This document shows positions 39,931-48,461 of a DNA stretch of 64,000 nt, piece after piece. The notes under the pieces were generated by a model. It saw only the letters and a list, made by a program, of their open reading frames with translations. It was not told where the DNA came from and did not search any database. The DNA lies in assembly GCF_020405185.1 (NCBI RefSeq), contig NZ_CP084463.1, positions 1,302,001 to 1,366,000 of the forward strand, in the 5' to 3' direction. Position 1 is the stretch's first letter. Every line of letters starts with the position of its first letter. A program made the translations under genes and the position numbers. This stretch comes from Halomicrobium salinisoli. Its GTDB lineage: Archaea; Halobacteriota; Halobacteria; Halobacteriales; Haloarculaceae.

Positions 39931-40821
39931 ATGACCGAGACGGTCGCCGTCACCGGCGGCAACGGCCGCGTCGGGCGAGCGGTCCTGGCGCACCTGAACG
40001 AGGCGGGCTACCGGACCGTCAACCTCTCGCGTGGCAAGCAGTCCGAGGAGGAGTCCGACGCCTACCTCACGACGGATACCCTCGACGCCGGCGAGGTGTA
40101 CGGGTCGATCGCGAAGAGCGACGCTGACGCGGTCGTCCACCTCGGCATGCTGCCGACGCCGGACGCGACGCCGGGGTTCCGGACTTACGAGAGCAACGCC
40201 ATGTCGAGCTACCACGTCCTCGAGGCGGCGGGGGAACTCGGCGTCGACCGGGTCGCGCTGGCGTCGAGTTTCAGCGCCATGGGCGGCGGCTTCGAGCCGG
40301 AGCCGATCACCGTCGACTACCTGCCCGTCGACGAGGACCACCGGCTCACGCCGTCGACCCCCTACGGGATGGGCAAGCAGGCGCTGGAGGTCGCCGCCGA
40401 CGGGTTCGCGCGCCGGCCCGACGACCGGCCGCGGACGATCACCTCGCTGCGGTTCCCCTGGGTCGTCGACGACGAGATGGCCCGCGAGACGTTCGTCGAG
40501 GCCGACCGGACGCTGGAGGGACTGCGCGAGTCCGAGCACTTCTCGACCCAGCGGAACACGCTGTTCTCCTACGTCCACGTCTCCGACGCGGTCGACCTCG
40601 TCCGGCGGGCCGTCGAGGCCGACTTCGACGGCCACGAGCGGGTCTGGCTGTCCGCGCCCGACACGAGCGCCCAGACGCCGACCCGGGAGGTCGTCGCGGA
40701 GCTGTACCCCGACGCCGACCTCCGTGACCTCGACGACGAGTACGCGGCGCTGGTCGACACTGGGAAGGCGGAGTCGCTGTTCGGCTGGACGCCGGAGTGG
40801 AGCTGGCGGGACCTAAATTAG
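39931..40821 (+). CDS. NAD-dependent epimerase/dehydratase family protein
   Basis: A 296-residue extended SDR: TGGNGRVG nucleotide-binding loop (8-15), catalytic Ser in ASSFSAMGG and YGMGK (Tyr-x3-Lys, about residue 147), and a sugar-binding C-terminal part with FSYVHVSDAVDLVRRA. Substrates are often nucleotide sugars, but uronate and aldose dehydrogenases share this form; the actual substrate is open. It stands 78 bp after dabA. Its stop codon overlaps the convergent DUF7122 stop by four bases. Confidence 0.87.
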   Translation: MTETVAVTGGNGRVGRAVLAHLNEAGYRTVNLSRGKQSEEESDAYLTTDTLDAGEVYGSIAKSDADAVVHLGMLPTPDATPGFRTYESNAMSSYHVLEAAGELGVDRVALASSFSAMGGGFEPEPITVDYLPVDEDHRLTPSTPYGMGKQALEVAADGFARRPDDRPRTITSLRFPWVVDDEMARETFVEADRTLEGLRESEHFSTQRNTLFSYVHVSDAVDLVRRAVEADFDGHERVWLSAPDTSAQTPTREVVAELYPDADLRDLDDEYAALVDTGKAESLFGWTPEWSWRDLN

Positions 40822-41330
40822 AGCTCCCGCCGGCGCCCCTTCGGAATCTGCGACCGGAGCTCGTCGTGGAGGTACAGGCCCACGCCGAGCGGCTCCGGCT
40901 CGCCGGCGAGGTCGTGGGTGACGATCAGATAGCCCCAGTCGCCGTCCCACTCTGGGATCTCCTGGTCCTCGCCGGCGACGAACGCCGTCGCCTGGTCGCC
41001 GTCGAGGTGGATCACCTGTTCGGTGGCGTGGCGGCCGAACCGCTGGACCGCGTCCGTCGTGGGCTTCCAGTGCTCCTGGCGCGTCCGCAGGAAGGTCATC
41101 CCCAGCCCCTCTATGTCGACGGGCGACGGCGCGTCGCCGCGGAAGGCCCAGATCTTCCCCGATCCGCGTTCCCAGAAGGTGTACTCCTCGAACGTCTCCG
41201 GGGGAACGCCGTAGCGGTCCTCCCAGAAGGCGAGCACCTCCTCGCGGGTCGCCATCTCGGGGTCGTCCAGTGCCTCGCGCTCGGCGTCGTCCGCGGGGAT
41301 CCGATCGAATCTCGTACTCTCGTTGCTCAT
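40818..41330 (-). CDS. DUF7122 companion of NOP methyltransferase
   Basis: A 170-residue acidic protein. Its N-terminal part reads MATREEVLAFWEDRYGVPPETFEEYTFWERGSGKIWAF and the rest is a beta-rich, PUA-like fold (about 85-165; GLGMTFLRTRQEHWKPTTDAVQRFG). It overlaps the NOP/RsmB gene by four bases (ATGA). The N-terminal FWxxRYG and WERGxGKIW segments resemble the PUA-associated portion of NOL1/NOP2/Sun proteins, so it may supply the RNA-binding domain for the separate methylase. DUF number from memory. Confidence 0.75.
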   Translation of the reverse strand: MSNESTRFDRIPADDAEREALDDPEMATREEVLAFWEDRYGVPPETFEEYTFWERGSGKIWAFRGDAPSPVDIEGLGMTFLRTRQEHWKPTTDAVQRFGRHATEQVIHLDGDQATAFVAGEDQEIPEWDGDWGYLIVTHDLAGEPEPLGVGLYLHDELRSQIPKGRRREL

Positions 41331-42235
41331 CCCTCCACCTCCAGTTTCGCGCAGAAGAACCCGCCCGTGTCGTTGTGGTGCGGGTAGATCCGCTTTGCCT
41401 TCTCGACGCTCGGGTCGTACTCGTCGCCGTCCCACTCCGTGACGCCGGGGCGGGAGTCGAGCGGGATCTCGAAGTCCACCAGCCGGCAGTCCTCCTCGTC
41501 GAGCGCGTAGTCAAGCACGGCCTCGTTCTCCTCGGGCGCGAACGTGCAGGTCGAGTAGACGACGGTCCCGCCCTCACGGGTGGCCTGGATCGCCCGCGTC
41601 AGGATGCCCTTCTGGACGCCGGAGATACCCTGCACGTGGTCCTCCGTCCACTCGTCCAGCGTATCCGGGTTCTTGCGGATCGTCCCCTCGCAGGAGCAGG
41701 GCACGTCCACGAGCGCCCTGTCGTACTCTTCCCCGTCGAACGGCTTCAGCGAGTGGACGCGCGCGTCCTCGTGGGTCACCGCGACGTTCGTGATGCCCAG
41801 GCGCTCTGCGTTCGTCCGCAGCGCCGACAGCCGCCCCAGGTTCGAGTCCGTCGCGACCACGACGCCGCGGTCGTCCATCAGCGCCGCCAGCTGGGAGGTC
41901 TTGCTCCCCGGGGCCGCCGCAGCGTCCCAGACTCGCTCGCCGGGCTCCGGGTCCAGCACGCGGGCGGGCACAGCCGACACCTCCTCCTGCCCGTAGATCC
42001 ACCCGTGGAAGTACGGCCAGTTGGCGCCCGGCTGGTCGTCCGGCAGCCGGAACATGCCCGGGTGCCAGTCCACCGGGTCGACGGCGATCCCCTCGTCTTC
42101 GAGGGCCCGCCGCGCCCGCTCGACGGACGCCTTGATCGTGTTCACGCGGACGACGGCCGGGAGCGGCCGCTCGCAGGCCGCCCGGAAGGCCTCGACGTCG
42201 TCCACGATCGGTTCGTAGCGCGAGAGGACGTCCAT
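41327..42235 (-). CDS. NOL1/NOP2/Sun (RsmB) family RNA m5C methyltransferase
   Basis: A 302-residue enzyme: RNA-binding N-terminal region with RVNTIKASVERARRALEDEG, then the SAM-binding domain with AAAPGSKTSQLAALM (motif I), VDVPCSCEGTIRKNP (motif IV, with the nucleophile-assisting Cys in PCS) and YSTCTFAPEENEAV (motif VI, catalytic Cys in TCT). It methylates cytosine C5 in tRNA or rRNA. It lacks the PUA domain that relatives have, and the overlapping gene downstream may replace it. Confidence 0.93.
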   Translation of the reverse strand: MDVLSRYEPIVDDVEAFRAACERPLPAVVRVNTIKASVERARRALEDEGIAVDPVDWHPGMFRLPDDQPGANWPYFHGWIYGQEEVSAVPARVLDPEPGERVWDAAAAPGSKTSQLAALMDDRGVVVATDSNLGRLSALRTNAERLGITNVAVTHEDARVHSLKPFDGEEYDRALVDVPCSCEGTIRKNPDTLDEWTEDHVQGISGVQKGILTRAIQATREGGTVVYSTCTFAPEENEAVLDYALDEEDCRLVDFEIPLDSRPGVTEWDGDEYDPSVEKAKRIYPHHNDTGGFFCAKLEVEG

Positions 42236-42312
42236 TGACGGAGTGGTTTCCGGGGCGCGCGCTTGTGGGTTTCGGACCCGGGCGATCGTCCGCTATCGAA
42301 CGGCTGCGAGGA

Positions 42313-42756
42313 TCACGGGTCGTCTCCGTTCCACAGCGTCGCGATGCGTTCCTCGATCTCGTCGAGGACGAGCGACAGCACGTCGCGATGGTCGGACGGC
42401 CACGAGGTGTCCTCTCCGGGCGTACCAGCGTCCGGCGGTGGATGGTAGTGTTCGCGGGCATTGTGCGGGTTCGGATGTCGATCCCAGCGACATTCCCACG
42501 TGTCGCCGGCGTGGACCTCCCGGTAGTGGATCTTGAAGTCGTCGTTAGCGTACCATCTGACGGTCAGCGTCCCTTCCTCGACAGTCACCGGATAGTACGC
42601 CGGTGCAATCTCGACGCGGAGTTCGAGGTGACCCTCGTCGTCGGTGATTGCGGCCCGCTCTACCTGTTGCGTCGCGTCGAGTCGTGCCTGGAGGAACTCG
42701 AGAATGGGGCGGTCGATGGGTGCCGGACTGCCCCCGTCGTCGACCGGTGGCACCAT
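42313..42756 (-). CDS. TumE/DUF6516-like putative toxin
   Basis: A 147-residue protein with an N-terminal helix (LEFLQARLDATQQVERAAI), a beta-sheet core (HLELRVEIAPAYY, then TLTVRWYANDDFKIHYRE) and a C-terminal DRHPNPHNAREHYHPPP motif with conserved-looking His residues, followed by a helix. The form resembles TumE/DUF6516 toxins, which have a similar strand-rich core and His motif. It lies 2 bp after a winged-helix gene, a typical antitoxin-toxin arrangement. Toxicity is inferred only. Confidence 0.6.
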   Translation of the reverse strand: MVPPVDDGGSPAPIDRPILEFLQARLDATQQVERAAITDDEGHLELRVEIAPAYYPVTVEEGTLTVRWYANDDFKIHYREVHAGDTWECRWDRHPNPHNAREHYHPPPDAGTPGEDTSWPSDHRDVLSLVLDEIEERIATLWNGDDP

Positions 42757-42758
42757 CG

Positions 42759-43289
42759 CTATCCCGATACCTGCTCGCCGTCGGCACCGGTGCGTCGCTG
42801 GCGAGCGCGCTCGTAGCGCCGTCGCTCGTGGCTGGCGGTCGTCCAGTCCGCAAGGTCGGCGTACACCTCGTCGATCGATCGGTCGTCTCGCTCCTCCGCG
42901 GCGGCGACGGCGTCGACTTCACTGGGGGCCGCCGCGTCGTAGGTACGCTCGTAGTCGTCGATCCGGTCCGTCAGGTCGCGGACACGGTCTCGGATCTCGT
43001 CGAGCGAGTTGTCGGCAGCGATCTCCTCGACGCGCCGCCACTCGAAGTATGCGTCGTTGCGCTCGTACGTGGTCGTTCCGCCGTCGTGACGGGTGACGAC
43101 GCCAAGTTCCGCGAACCACTCCAGGTACTTCCGGGCGCTCTTCGGATCGCAGTCGGCGCGGTCCGCGATCGTGTTCGCCGTCGACGGTTCGCGCGTCTGC
43201 AGGATCGTCCCATAGACGCGCTGCTCGACGTCGTCACCGAAGGCGTCGTCGAACGGTGGGGGACCGTCGCGGGGCTCGGGATCGCTCAT
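42759..43289 (-). CDS. Winged-helix protein, DUF7342-type, putative antitoxin/regulator
   Basis: A 176-residue protein: winged-helix domain (15-90; VEQRVYGTILQTREPSTANTIADRADCDPKSARKYLEWFAELGVVTR), then a helical coiled segment (95-175) with EIRDRVRDLTDRIDDYERTYD. The DNA-binding part belongs to a family widespread in haloarchaea, where it pairs with the protein encoded next downstream. An imperfect palindrome overlaps the promoter, as for autoregulating antitoxins. ATG 43289 lies 26 nt from the TATA element. Confidence 0.75.
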   Translation of the reverse strand: MSDPEPRDGPPPFDDAFGDDVEQRVYGTILQTREPSTANTIADRADCDPKSARKYLEWFAELGVVTRHDGGTTTYERNDAYFEWRRVEEIAADNSLDEIRDRVRDLTDRIDDYERTYDAAAPSEVDAVAAAEERDDRSIDEVYADLADWTTASHERRRYERARQRRTGADGEQVSG

Positions 43290-43313
43290 AGCGGTGATTC
43301 GGGAGATGAGGAT

Positions 43314-43337
43314 ATAATTCTTGTTCCCGAGAATAAT
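43314..43337 (-). promoter_or_regulatory. Promoter with overlapping inverted repeat, HTH/TumE-like pair
   Basis: ATAATTCT-N8-AGAATAAT is an inverted repeat with seven of eight arm positions matched. The right arm carries the TATA-like element about 26 nt before ATG 43289, so a bound HTH protein would cover the promoter. Confidence 0.5.
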
Positions 43338-43433
43338 TTCTGATCTAGTATCGGAACCAGCGGTCGGCTTCGCCTCTCGTTCCGGTGTTCCCTGCCCCCG
43401 ACCGTTAAGCCGGGGGCGTCCTACGTCCCGCCC

Positions 43434-44171
43434 ATGGCGGACATACAGGTCACACGCGACGACGTGGAACTGGACGCGCCGACGCTCGTGGAGGGGCTCC
43501 CCGGCGTCGGGCTGGTGGGCAAGATCGCGGCCGACCACCTCGTCGAGGCGTTCGACATGACCGAGTACGCGACGGTCCACTGCGACGGGCTGCCGGAGAT
43601 CGCCGTCTACCGGAAGTCCGATCCGGCTGTCCGGCCGCCGGTGCGACTCTACGTCGACGAGGAGCGGGACCTGCTCGTGCTCCAGAGCGACGCGCCTATC
43701 TCGGCGAGCGCGGCCGAGGAGTTCGCGGGCTGCGTGACCGAGTGGCTCCAGGCCAACGACGTGACGCCGATCTACCTGAGCGGCCGGCCGGCGGAAAAGG
43801 ACGGCGTCCCCTCGCTGTACGGAATCGCGACCGGCGAGGGCGAGGGGCTGCTCCGGGAGGCCGGCGTCGACTCGCCGACGGAGAACGGCGGTGTGACGGG
43901 GCCCACGGGGGCGCTGCTGTACGAGGCCCAGCGGGCGGGCGTCGACGGCGTCGGTCTGGTGGTCGAGGCCGACCGGCAGTTCCCCGACCCCGAGGCGGCG
44001 CGGGTGATCCTCACCCAGGGGATCGCGCCGCTGGCGGGCGTCGAGGTGCCCACCGACAAGCTCGTCGAGCAGGCCGAGGAGATCAGCGAGGCCAGGGCGC
44101 AACTGGCCGAGCAGATGGGGGAGGCCGAGGACGAGAGCACGAGCGCGCGGCCGCTGGGGATGTTCCAGTAA
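43434..44171 (+). CDS. PAC2 family protein (proteasome assembly chaperone-like)
   Basis: A 245-residue archaeal PAC2-family protein. It begins with LVEGLPGVGLVGKIAADHLVE (the family signature), then alternating strands and helices, with LYGIATGEGEGLLREAGV and a C-terminal coiled segment (VEQAEEISEARAQLAEQMGE). PAC2 relatives help assemble proteasomes in eukaryotes; archaeal members are not well defined. A GTTAAG box lies 27-30 nt before the ATG. The stop codon shares one base with the start of the S49 protease gene, so the two are one operon. Confidence 0.88.
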   Translation: MADIQVTRDDVELDAPTLVEGLPGVGLVGKIAADHLVEAFDMTEYATVHCDGLPEIAVYRKSDPAVRPPVRLYVDEERDLLVLQSDAPISASAAEEFAGCVTEWLQANDVTPIYLSGRPAEKDGVPSLYGIATGEGEGLLREAGVDSPTENGGVTGPTGALLYEAQRAGVDGVGLVVEADRQFPDPEAARVILTQGIAPLAGVEVPTDKLVEQAEEISEARAQLAEQMGEAEDESTSARPLGMFQ

Positions 44172-45169
44172 TGGCGGGGACGGGCAGACGCGTCGCGAAC
44201 GTCGTGTTCGCCCTGCTCGGCGCGCTGCTGGCGATCGCCGTCGGGTGGGTGCTGTTCGTCCGGATCCCCGACGACCTCGCCGAACTGCTGGGCGTCCTGC
44301 TGGCGGTCGTCGTCGGCCTGCTGGGCCTGCGGATCGCCGGCAACCTCGCCGACAGCGTCGCGCCGACGCACAACGTCGCCGAGGTGGCGGTCGAGGGGCC
44401 GATCACCCGCGACGGCGGCGGGGGCCTGACCAGCCCGCCGATGGGCGCCCAGGCCGACGACGTCGTCGACCAGATCGAGCAGGCCGACGCCGACGGCGGC
44501 AGCGAGGCCCTGCTGCTGAAGCTCAACACGCCGGGCGGCGAGATCGTCCCGAGCGAGGACATCCGGATCGCCGCCGAGCGCTTCGACGGGCCGACGGTCG
44601 CCTACGCCACCGACGTCTGTGCCTCCGGCGGCTATGACATCGCCGCCGGCTGCGACGAGCTGTGGGCCCGGGAGGGGACGCTCGTCGGATCGATCGGCGT
44701 CATCGGCTCCCGCGTGAACGCGGCCGACCTCGCCGACCGCCTGGGGTTGTCCTACGAGCAGTTCACCGCCGGCGAATACAAGGACGCCGGCACGCCGCTG
44801 AAGGAACTGGACCCCGACGAGCGGGCGTACCTCCAGGGGCTCGTCGACGACTACTACGAGCAGTTCGTCGAGACCGTCGCGGAGGGGCGGGACGTCTCGC
44901 CTGAGGCCATCGAGGACACCGAGGCCCGGGTCTACCTCGGCGACGAGGCCCACGAAATCGGGCTCGTCGACGAGATCGGCACCCGCCGGGCGGTCGAGGA
45001 GCGACTGGAGGAGCGCCTCGGCGAGGCCGTCGAGGTCCGCGAGTACGAACCCGAGCGCGGCCTCGCCGGTCGCCTCCGCGGCGGCGCCCAGCGGGTGGCG
45101 TTCGCGCTCGGCGCCGGCGTCGCGGCCGCGATCAGCGGCGACGTGGACGGGCTCTCCTTCCGTCGCTGA
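44171..45169 (+). CDS. Signal peptide peptidase SppA-like protease, family S49
   Basis: A 332-residue protein: two membrane helices (about 10-30 and 37-55), then a ClpP-like fold with LNTPGGEIVPSEDI, the nucleophile Ser in VCASGGYDIA and a catalytic Lys in the region GEYKDAGTP (about 200). Downstream helices contain DEIGTRRAVEERL. It faces the external side or the cytosol depending on topology; members degrade cleaved signal peptides and membrane protein fragments. It overlaps the PAC2 stop (TAATG), so it is translationally coupled to it. Confidence 0.9.
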   Translation: MAGTGRRVANVVFALLGALLAIAVGWVLFVRIPDDLAELLGVLLAVVVGLLGLRIAGNLADSVAPTHNVAEVAVEGPITRDGGGGLTSPPMGAQADDVVDQIEQADADGGSEALLLKLNTPGGEIVPSEDIRIAAERFDGPTVAYATDVCASGGYDIAAGCDELWAREGTLVGSIGVIGSRVNAADLADRLGLSYEQFTAGEYKDAGTPLKELDPDERAYLQGLVDDYYEQFVETVAEGRDVSPEAIEDTEARVYLGDEAHEIGLVDEIGTRRAVEERLEERLGEAVEVREYEPERGLAGRLRGGAQRVAFALGAGVAAAISGDVDGLSFRR

Positions 45170-45229
45170 CGGCCGCGCAGTCCGTCGATAAGCCGAGCTT
45201 ACGATCCGGACCGGTCGGGGTAGCGAACG

Positions 45230-45236
45230 TTTTTAT
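45230..45236 (+). promoter_or_regulatory. TATA box of DUF373 gene
   Basis: TTTTTAT, centred 27 nt upstream of GTG 45260 and 18 nt from GTG 45251. The spacing favours GTG 45260 as start of a leaderless mRNA. Confidence 0.5.
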
Positions 45237-45259
45237 CCCGCGCCCGTCACGTGCCACTC

Positions 45260-46390
45260 GTGAGCACGCTGGTGGTGTGCATCGACCGCGGCGGGGACTT
45301 CCCGGCAGCGGCATCGCTGCCCGTCGCCGGCCGCGATGCCGTCGAGTCGCTGGTCACCGAGGTCGGCATCGACGACCCGGAGGACAGCCGGGTCAACACG
45401 ATGCTGGAGGGGCTCCGCGTCGCGCGCGACCTGGAGGCCGACGGCGACGAGGCCATCGTGGCGGTCGTCGGCGACACCGGCGAGGGCGTCAGCGCCGACC
45501 GCAACGTCGCCCGGCAGGCCGACGACCTCGTCGAGCAGTACGACCCCGACTCCGCCGTCGTCGTCGTGGACAGCGCCGAGGACGAGCGGCTGGTCCCCAT
45601 CATCGAGAGCCGCCTGCAGGTCGACGCCGTCGACCGCGTCGTCGTCCGGCAGGCCCGCGACATCGAGTCGACCTACTACCTCCTCAAGCAGTTCCTGGCC
45701 GACGAGGAGCTGCGCAAGACTGTCCTCGTCCCCCTGGGCATCACCCTCATCGCGTTCCCCGCCCTCCTGTTCGTCGCCGAGAGCCCCTCCTTCGCGGTGG
45801 GGGTCATCGCCGCCGCCGTCGGCGCCTTCCTCCTGTACAAGGGGCTGGGCATCGACGAGTACCTCGCCCGCTTGCCCGGCCAGGTCCAGGAGGCGCTGTA
45901 CTCCGGGCAGGTGTCGCTGGTCACCTACGTCGTCGCCGCCGGCCTGTCGCTCGTGGGCGTGTTCGTCGGCGCGCTGCAGGCCCGGGAGACCAGCGACGCG
46001 AGCACGTTCATCCTCGCGATGGCGTTCGCCTACGCCAGCGTCCCCTGGCTGACGATGGCCGCGCTGGCGGCCGCCACGGGCCGCCTGCTCGACGAACTCA
46101 TCCAGGAGGACAGCGTCCGCCCGGCCTACGTGAACCTCCCGTTCGGCGCCGTCGCCGTCGGGCTGGTCGTCCGCGGGTTCTCCGTGTTCTTCCTCGAGCG
46201 GGCCGACATCCTCCAGCAGTTCCGCTTCGGCGGGTACGAGTACGGCCCCATCACGATCGAGCCGTTCGTCCTCGACGGCGGCGCCCGCCTCGCCGTCTTC
46301 ATCCTCGCCGGCATCCTCGTCAGCCTGGCCGGCGTCCAGTTCGCGACGTACTTCAGCAAGACGAACCTCCAGGAAGAGCTGGTGGAGTGA
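45260..46390 (+). CDS. DUF373 family membrane protein
   Basis: A 376-residue protein with an N-terminal cytosolic Rossmann-like domain (1-140; STLVVCIDRGGD, AIVAVVGDTGEGVSADR, AVVVVDSAEDERLVPIIESR) and six to seven membrane helices (about 150-365). This is the archaeal DUF373 family, of unknown function, with a possible nucleotide-binding site at GDTGEG. The start GTG 45260 matches the TATA spacing; GTG 45251 would add three residues. Confidence 0.88.
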   Translation: MSTLVVCIDRGGDFPAAASLPVAGRDAVESLVTEVGIDDPEDSRVNTMLEGLRVARDLEADGDEAIVAVVGDTGEGVSADRNVARQADDLVEQYDPDSAVVVVDSAEDERLVPIIESRLQVDAVDRVVVRQARDIESTYYLLKQFLADEELRKTVLVPLGITLIAFPALLFVAESPSFAVGVIAAAVGAFLLYKGLGIDEYLARLPGQVQEALYSGQVSLVTYVVAAGLSLVGVFVGALQARETSDASTFILAMAFAYASVPWLTMAALAAATGRLLDELIQEDSVRPAYVNLPFGAVAVGLVVRGFSVFFLERADILQQFRFGGYEYGPITIEPFVLDGGARLAVFILAGILVSLAGVQFATYFSKTNLQEELVE

Positions 46391-46426
46391 CGGCACCGCG
46401 GCGCCCGGAGTCCCCACGCCCGCCCC

Positions 46427-47437
46427 TCACAGCGACAGACGCGCGATCCCCGCCGCGCCGACGACCGCGAGCGCCGCCGCGAGGTACAGCGCTCGGCCGG
46501 TCGCGTACTGCAACGAACTCGCCACCTGCTCGTAGTCGCCCCGGGCGACGAACGCCGCATCCCGGTCGCACGTCACGCGGGTTTCACCGTAGGCCCGGCC
46601 CGCCTCTGCTTCGCCGACGGCGACGACGGCGTCGCCCGGTTCGACGGCGTTCTCCTTGAACCTGAGCGGCCGCTCGGCCCGCCCCTCGCCGTCGACGGGG
46701 AGCGGGCCGTCGAACGGTCCGTCCGGTCCGTACAGGTGGTCGGGCACTCGCTCGCCCTCCTCGACGACGACCTCGCGCTCGGCTGAGCCCCCCGTCGCCG
46801 CGCCCTCGAAGTCCACCTTGCGGTTGGTCGGGCTGCCCGGTGCGAGGCTCAGCCACGCGCCGGTGGGATCGACGGCGACGCGGTCCTCGTAGCCCCCGAC
46901 CTCGAACCGCGTCCGGTCCGTCGCGAAGTCCGTCGTGAAGTACGTCCCCCTGCTTCGCGTCGGCTGCTCCCTGTACTGGGCGACCCAGGCGCTGTAGCAG
47001 ACGGCCTCGCTGCCCGTGACCGGCGTCTCCAGCGTCTCTCCGTCGCCCGAGCGCCGCGACGGTCCGGCGACGACGCAGGGGCCGTCCGCGGGCAGGTCAT
47101 CGGGTCCCGTCGCGCTCTCCAGCAGGTTCGCGCGCGGCCGGTTCGCGACGGCGATGGCGCCGAGCACCAGTCCGCCGCCGTAGACGCCGGTGGCCAGCGC
47201 CCACCAGAGTCCCACCGCGTCGACGCCGCCGGCGGCCACCGGAGCGAACGCGAGCCCGCCCAGCGCCAGCGCCGGCGCGACCTGGCGGCGCGTGACCCCG
47301 CTCTGGTAGGCGTGGAACCTGTACGGCGTCGTCACTCCGCCGTCGGGCACCCAGCGAGCGAGGACCCACCAGAACGCACCGCCGACGATCAGGCCGCCGA
47401 TCAGGTAGGCGACGAGGTCGACCGCGCTCACGACCAC
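46427..47437 (-). CDS. GIDE-like membrane protein
   Basis: A 336-residue protein: membrane helices at about 8-28, 55-72 and 78-97, then a large soluble beta domain (120-305) and a final hydrophobic helix (about 313-333). The soluble part (ATGPDDLPADGPCVVAGPSRR, SEAVCYSAWVAQYRE, RFKENAVEPGDAVVAVGEAE) resembles the GIDE/MULAN substrate domain of mitochondrial E3 ligases; the RING domain is absent. No role known in Archaea. GTG 47437 is used; GTG 47431 would shorten it by two residues. Confidence 0.65.
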   Translation of the reverse strand: MVVSAVDLVAYLIGGLIVGGAFWWVLARWVPDGGVTTPYRFHAYQSGVTRRQVAPALALGGLAFAPVAAGGVDAVGLWWALATGVYGGGLVLGAIAVANRPRANLLESATGPDDLPADGPCVVAGPSRRSGDGETLETPVTGSEAVCYSAWVAQYREQPTRSRGTYFTTDFATDRTRFEVGGYEDRVAVDPTGAWLSLAPGSPTNRKVDFEGAATGGSAEREVVVEEGERVPDHLYGPDGPFDGPLPVDGEGRAERPLRFKENAVEPGDAVVAVGEAEAGRAYGETRVTCDRDAAFVARGDYEQVASSLQYATGRALYLAAALAVVGAAGIARLSL

Positions 47438-47599
47438 GCTCGATCGCCCCTCCGGAACCGGTGTGAACTGGCGTCTCGCATGTGTCGGTCGCTATCCGAG
47501 TCCTGCTCGCTGGCCTCTCAGTTCTTTCGGCCGTCTCACCGCGCCGAACCGACGCTGTCGATCCGCATGGCTTACCACGACCCGCGGCCACGGGCCGGT

Positions 47600-48325
47600 A
47601 TGACCGACGACTCCGGGGCCTGGGTGAGCCTCTTCTCCGGCGGCAAGGACTCCTCGTGGGCGCTGTACCGCGCCCTGCAGGAGGGGCTGGACGTCCGCCG
47701 CCTCGTCACGGTCCACCCCGAGGGCGACTCGTACATGTACCACGTCCCGGCGACGTCGCTGGCGACCCTCGCGGCCGAGAGCGTCGGCGTCGACCTGGTG
47801 GAGGTCGAACCCGACGACTTCGAGGCGGCCGAGGCGACCGACTCCGGCGCCCAGGGCGACGCCGAACTGGAACCGCTGGAGGCCGCGCTGCGGGACCTCG
47901 ACGGGGAGTTCCCGGACGGCCTGGCCGGCGTCACCGCCGGCGCCGTCGAGAGCGAGTATCAGACCAGCCGCATCGAGGCGATGGCAGACCGCCTCGGGGC
48001 CGACGTGTTCGCGCCGCTGTGGCAGGAGGACCCCCGGGAACTGGCCGAGGCGATGCTCGACGCCGGCTTCGAGATCCGGATCATCCGCGCGGCCGCCTAC
48101 GGCCTCGACGAGTCGTGGCTCGGCCGGACGCTCGACGCCGAGGCGCTGGCCGAACTGGAAGAACTGAACGAGGAGTACGGCGTCCACATCCTCGGCGAGG
48201 GCGGCGAGTTCGAGACGCTCGTCACCGACGGGCCGCACATGGAGCGCCCCATCGAACTCGACTACGAGACGGAGTGGGATGGAAATAGGGGGCAGATCGT
48301 CATCGAGGACGCGCGGCTGGGGTAG
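47600..48325 (+). CDS. Diphthine-ammonia ligase Dph6-type ATP pyrophosphatase
   Basis: A 241-residue protein with the PP-loop SLFSGGKDSSWALYRAL (about 10-26), VTVHPEGDSYMYHVPA and the C-terminal EYGVHILGEGGEFETLVTDGP, all typical of the Dph6 domain, which amidates diphthine to diphthamide on elongation factor 2. The gene stands alone between the divergent GIDE-like gene and a TPP enzyme gene. ATG 47600 is the only sensible start before the PP-loop. Confidence 0.9.
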   Translation: MTDDSGAWVSLFSGGKDSSWALYRALQEGLDVRRLVTVHPEGDSYMYHVPATSLATLAAESVGVDLVEVEPDDFEAAEATDSGAQGDAELEPLEAALRDLDGEFPDGLAGVTAGAVESEYQTSRIEAMADRLGADVFAPLWQEDPRELAEAMLDAGFEIRIIRAAAYGLDESWLGRTLDAEALAELEELNEEYGVHILGEGGEFETLVTDGPHMERPIELDYETEWDGNRGQIVIEDARLG

Positions 48326-48461
48326 GCGGCCGTCCGCCGTCGTTTCGCGCTCAGCGATCCGCTCCCTATCCCGTAGCACGTGGACCATTTGGTACGCGGA
48401 AGCACCGGGCAGCGGTGCGGCCCGGAACAACGCTCATGTCGCTCGGGGGACACCACAGCGC

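Noticed and set aside
43742..44170. S49 protease starting inside the PAC2 gene
   Set aside because: The membrane helix begins just after ATG 44171, which overlaps the PAC2 stop; the extension is a shadow of PAC2.
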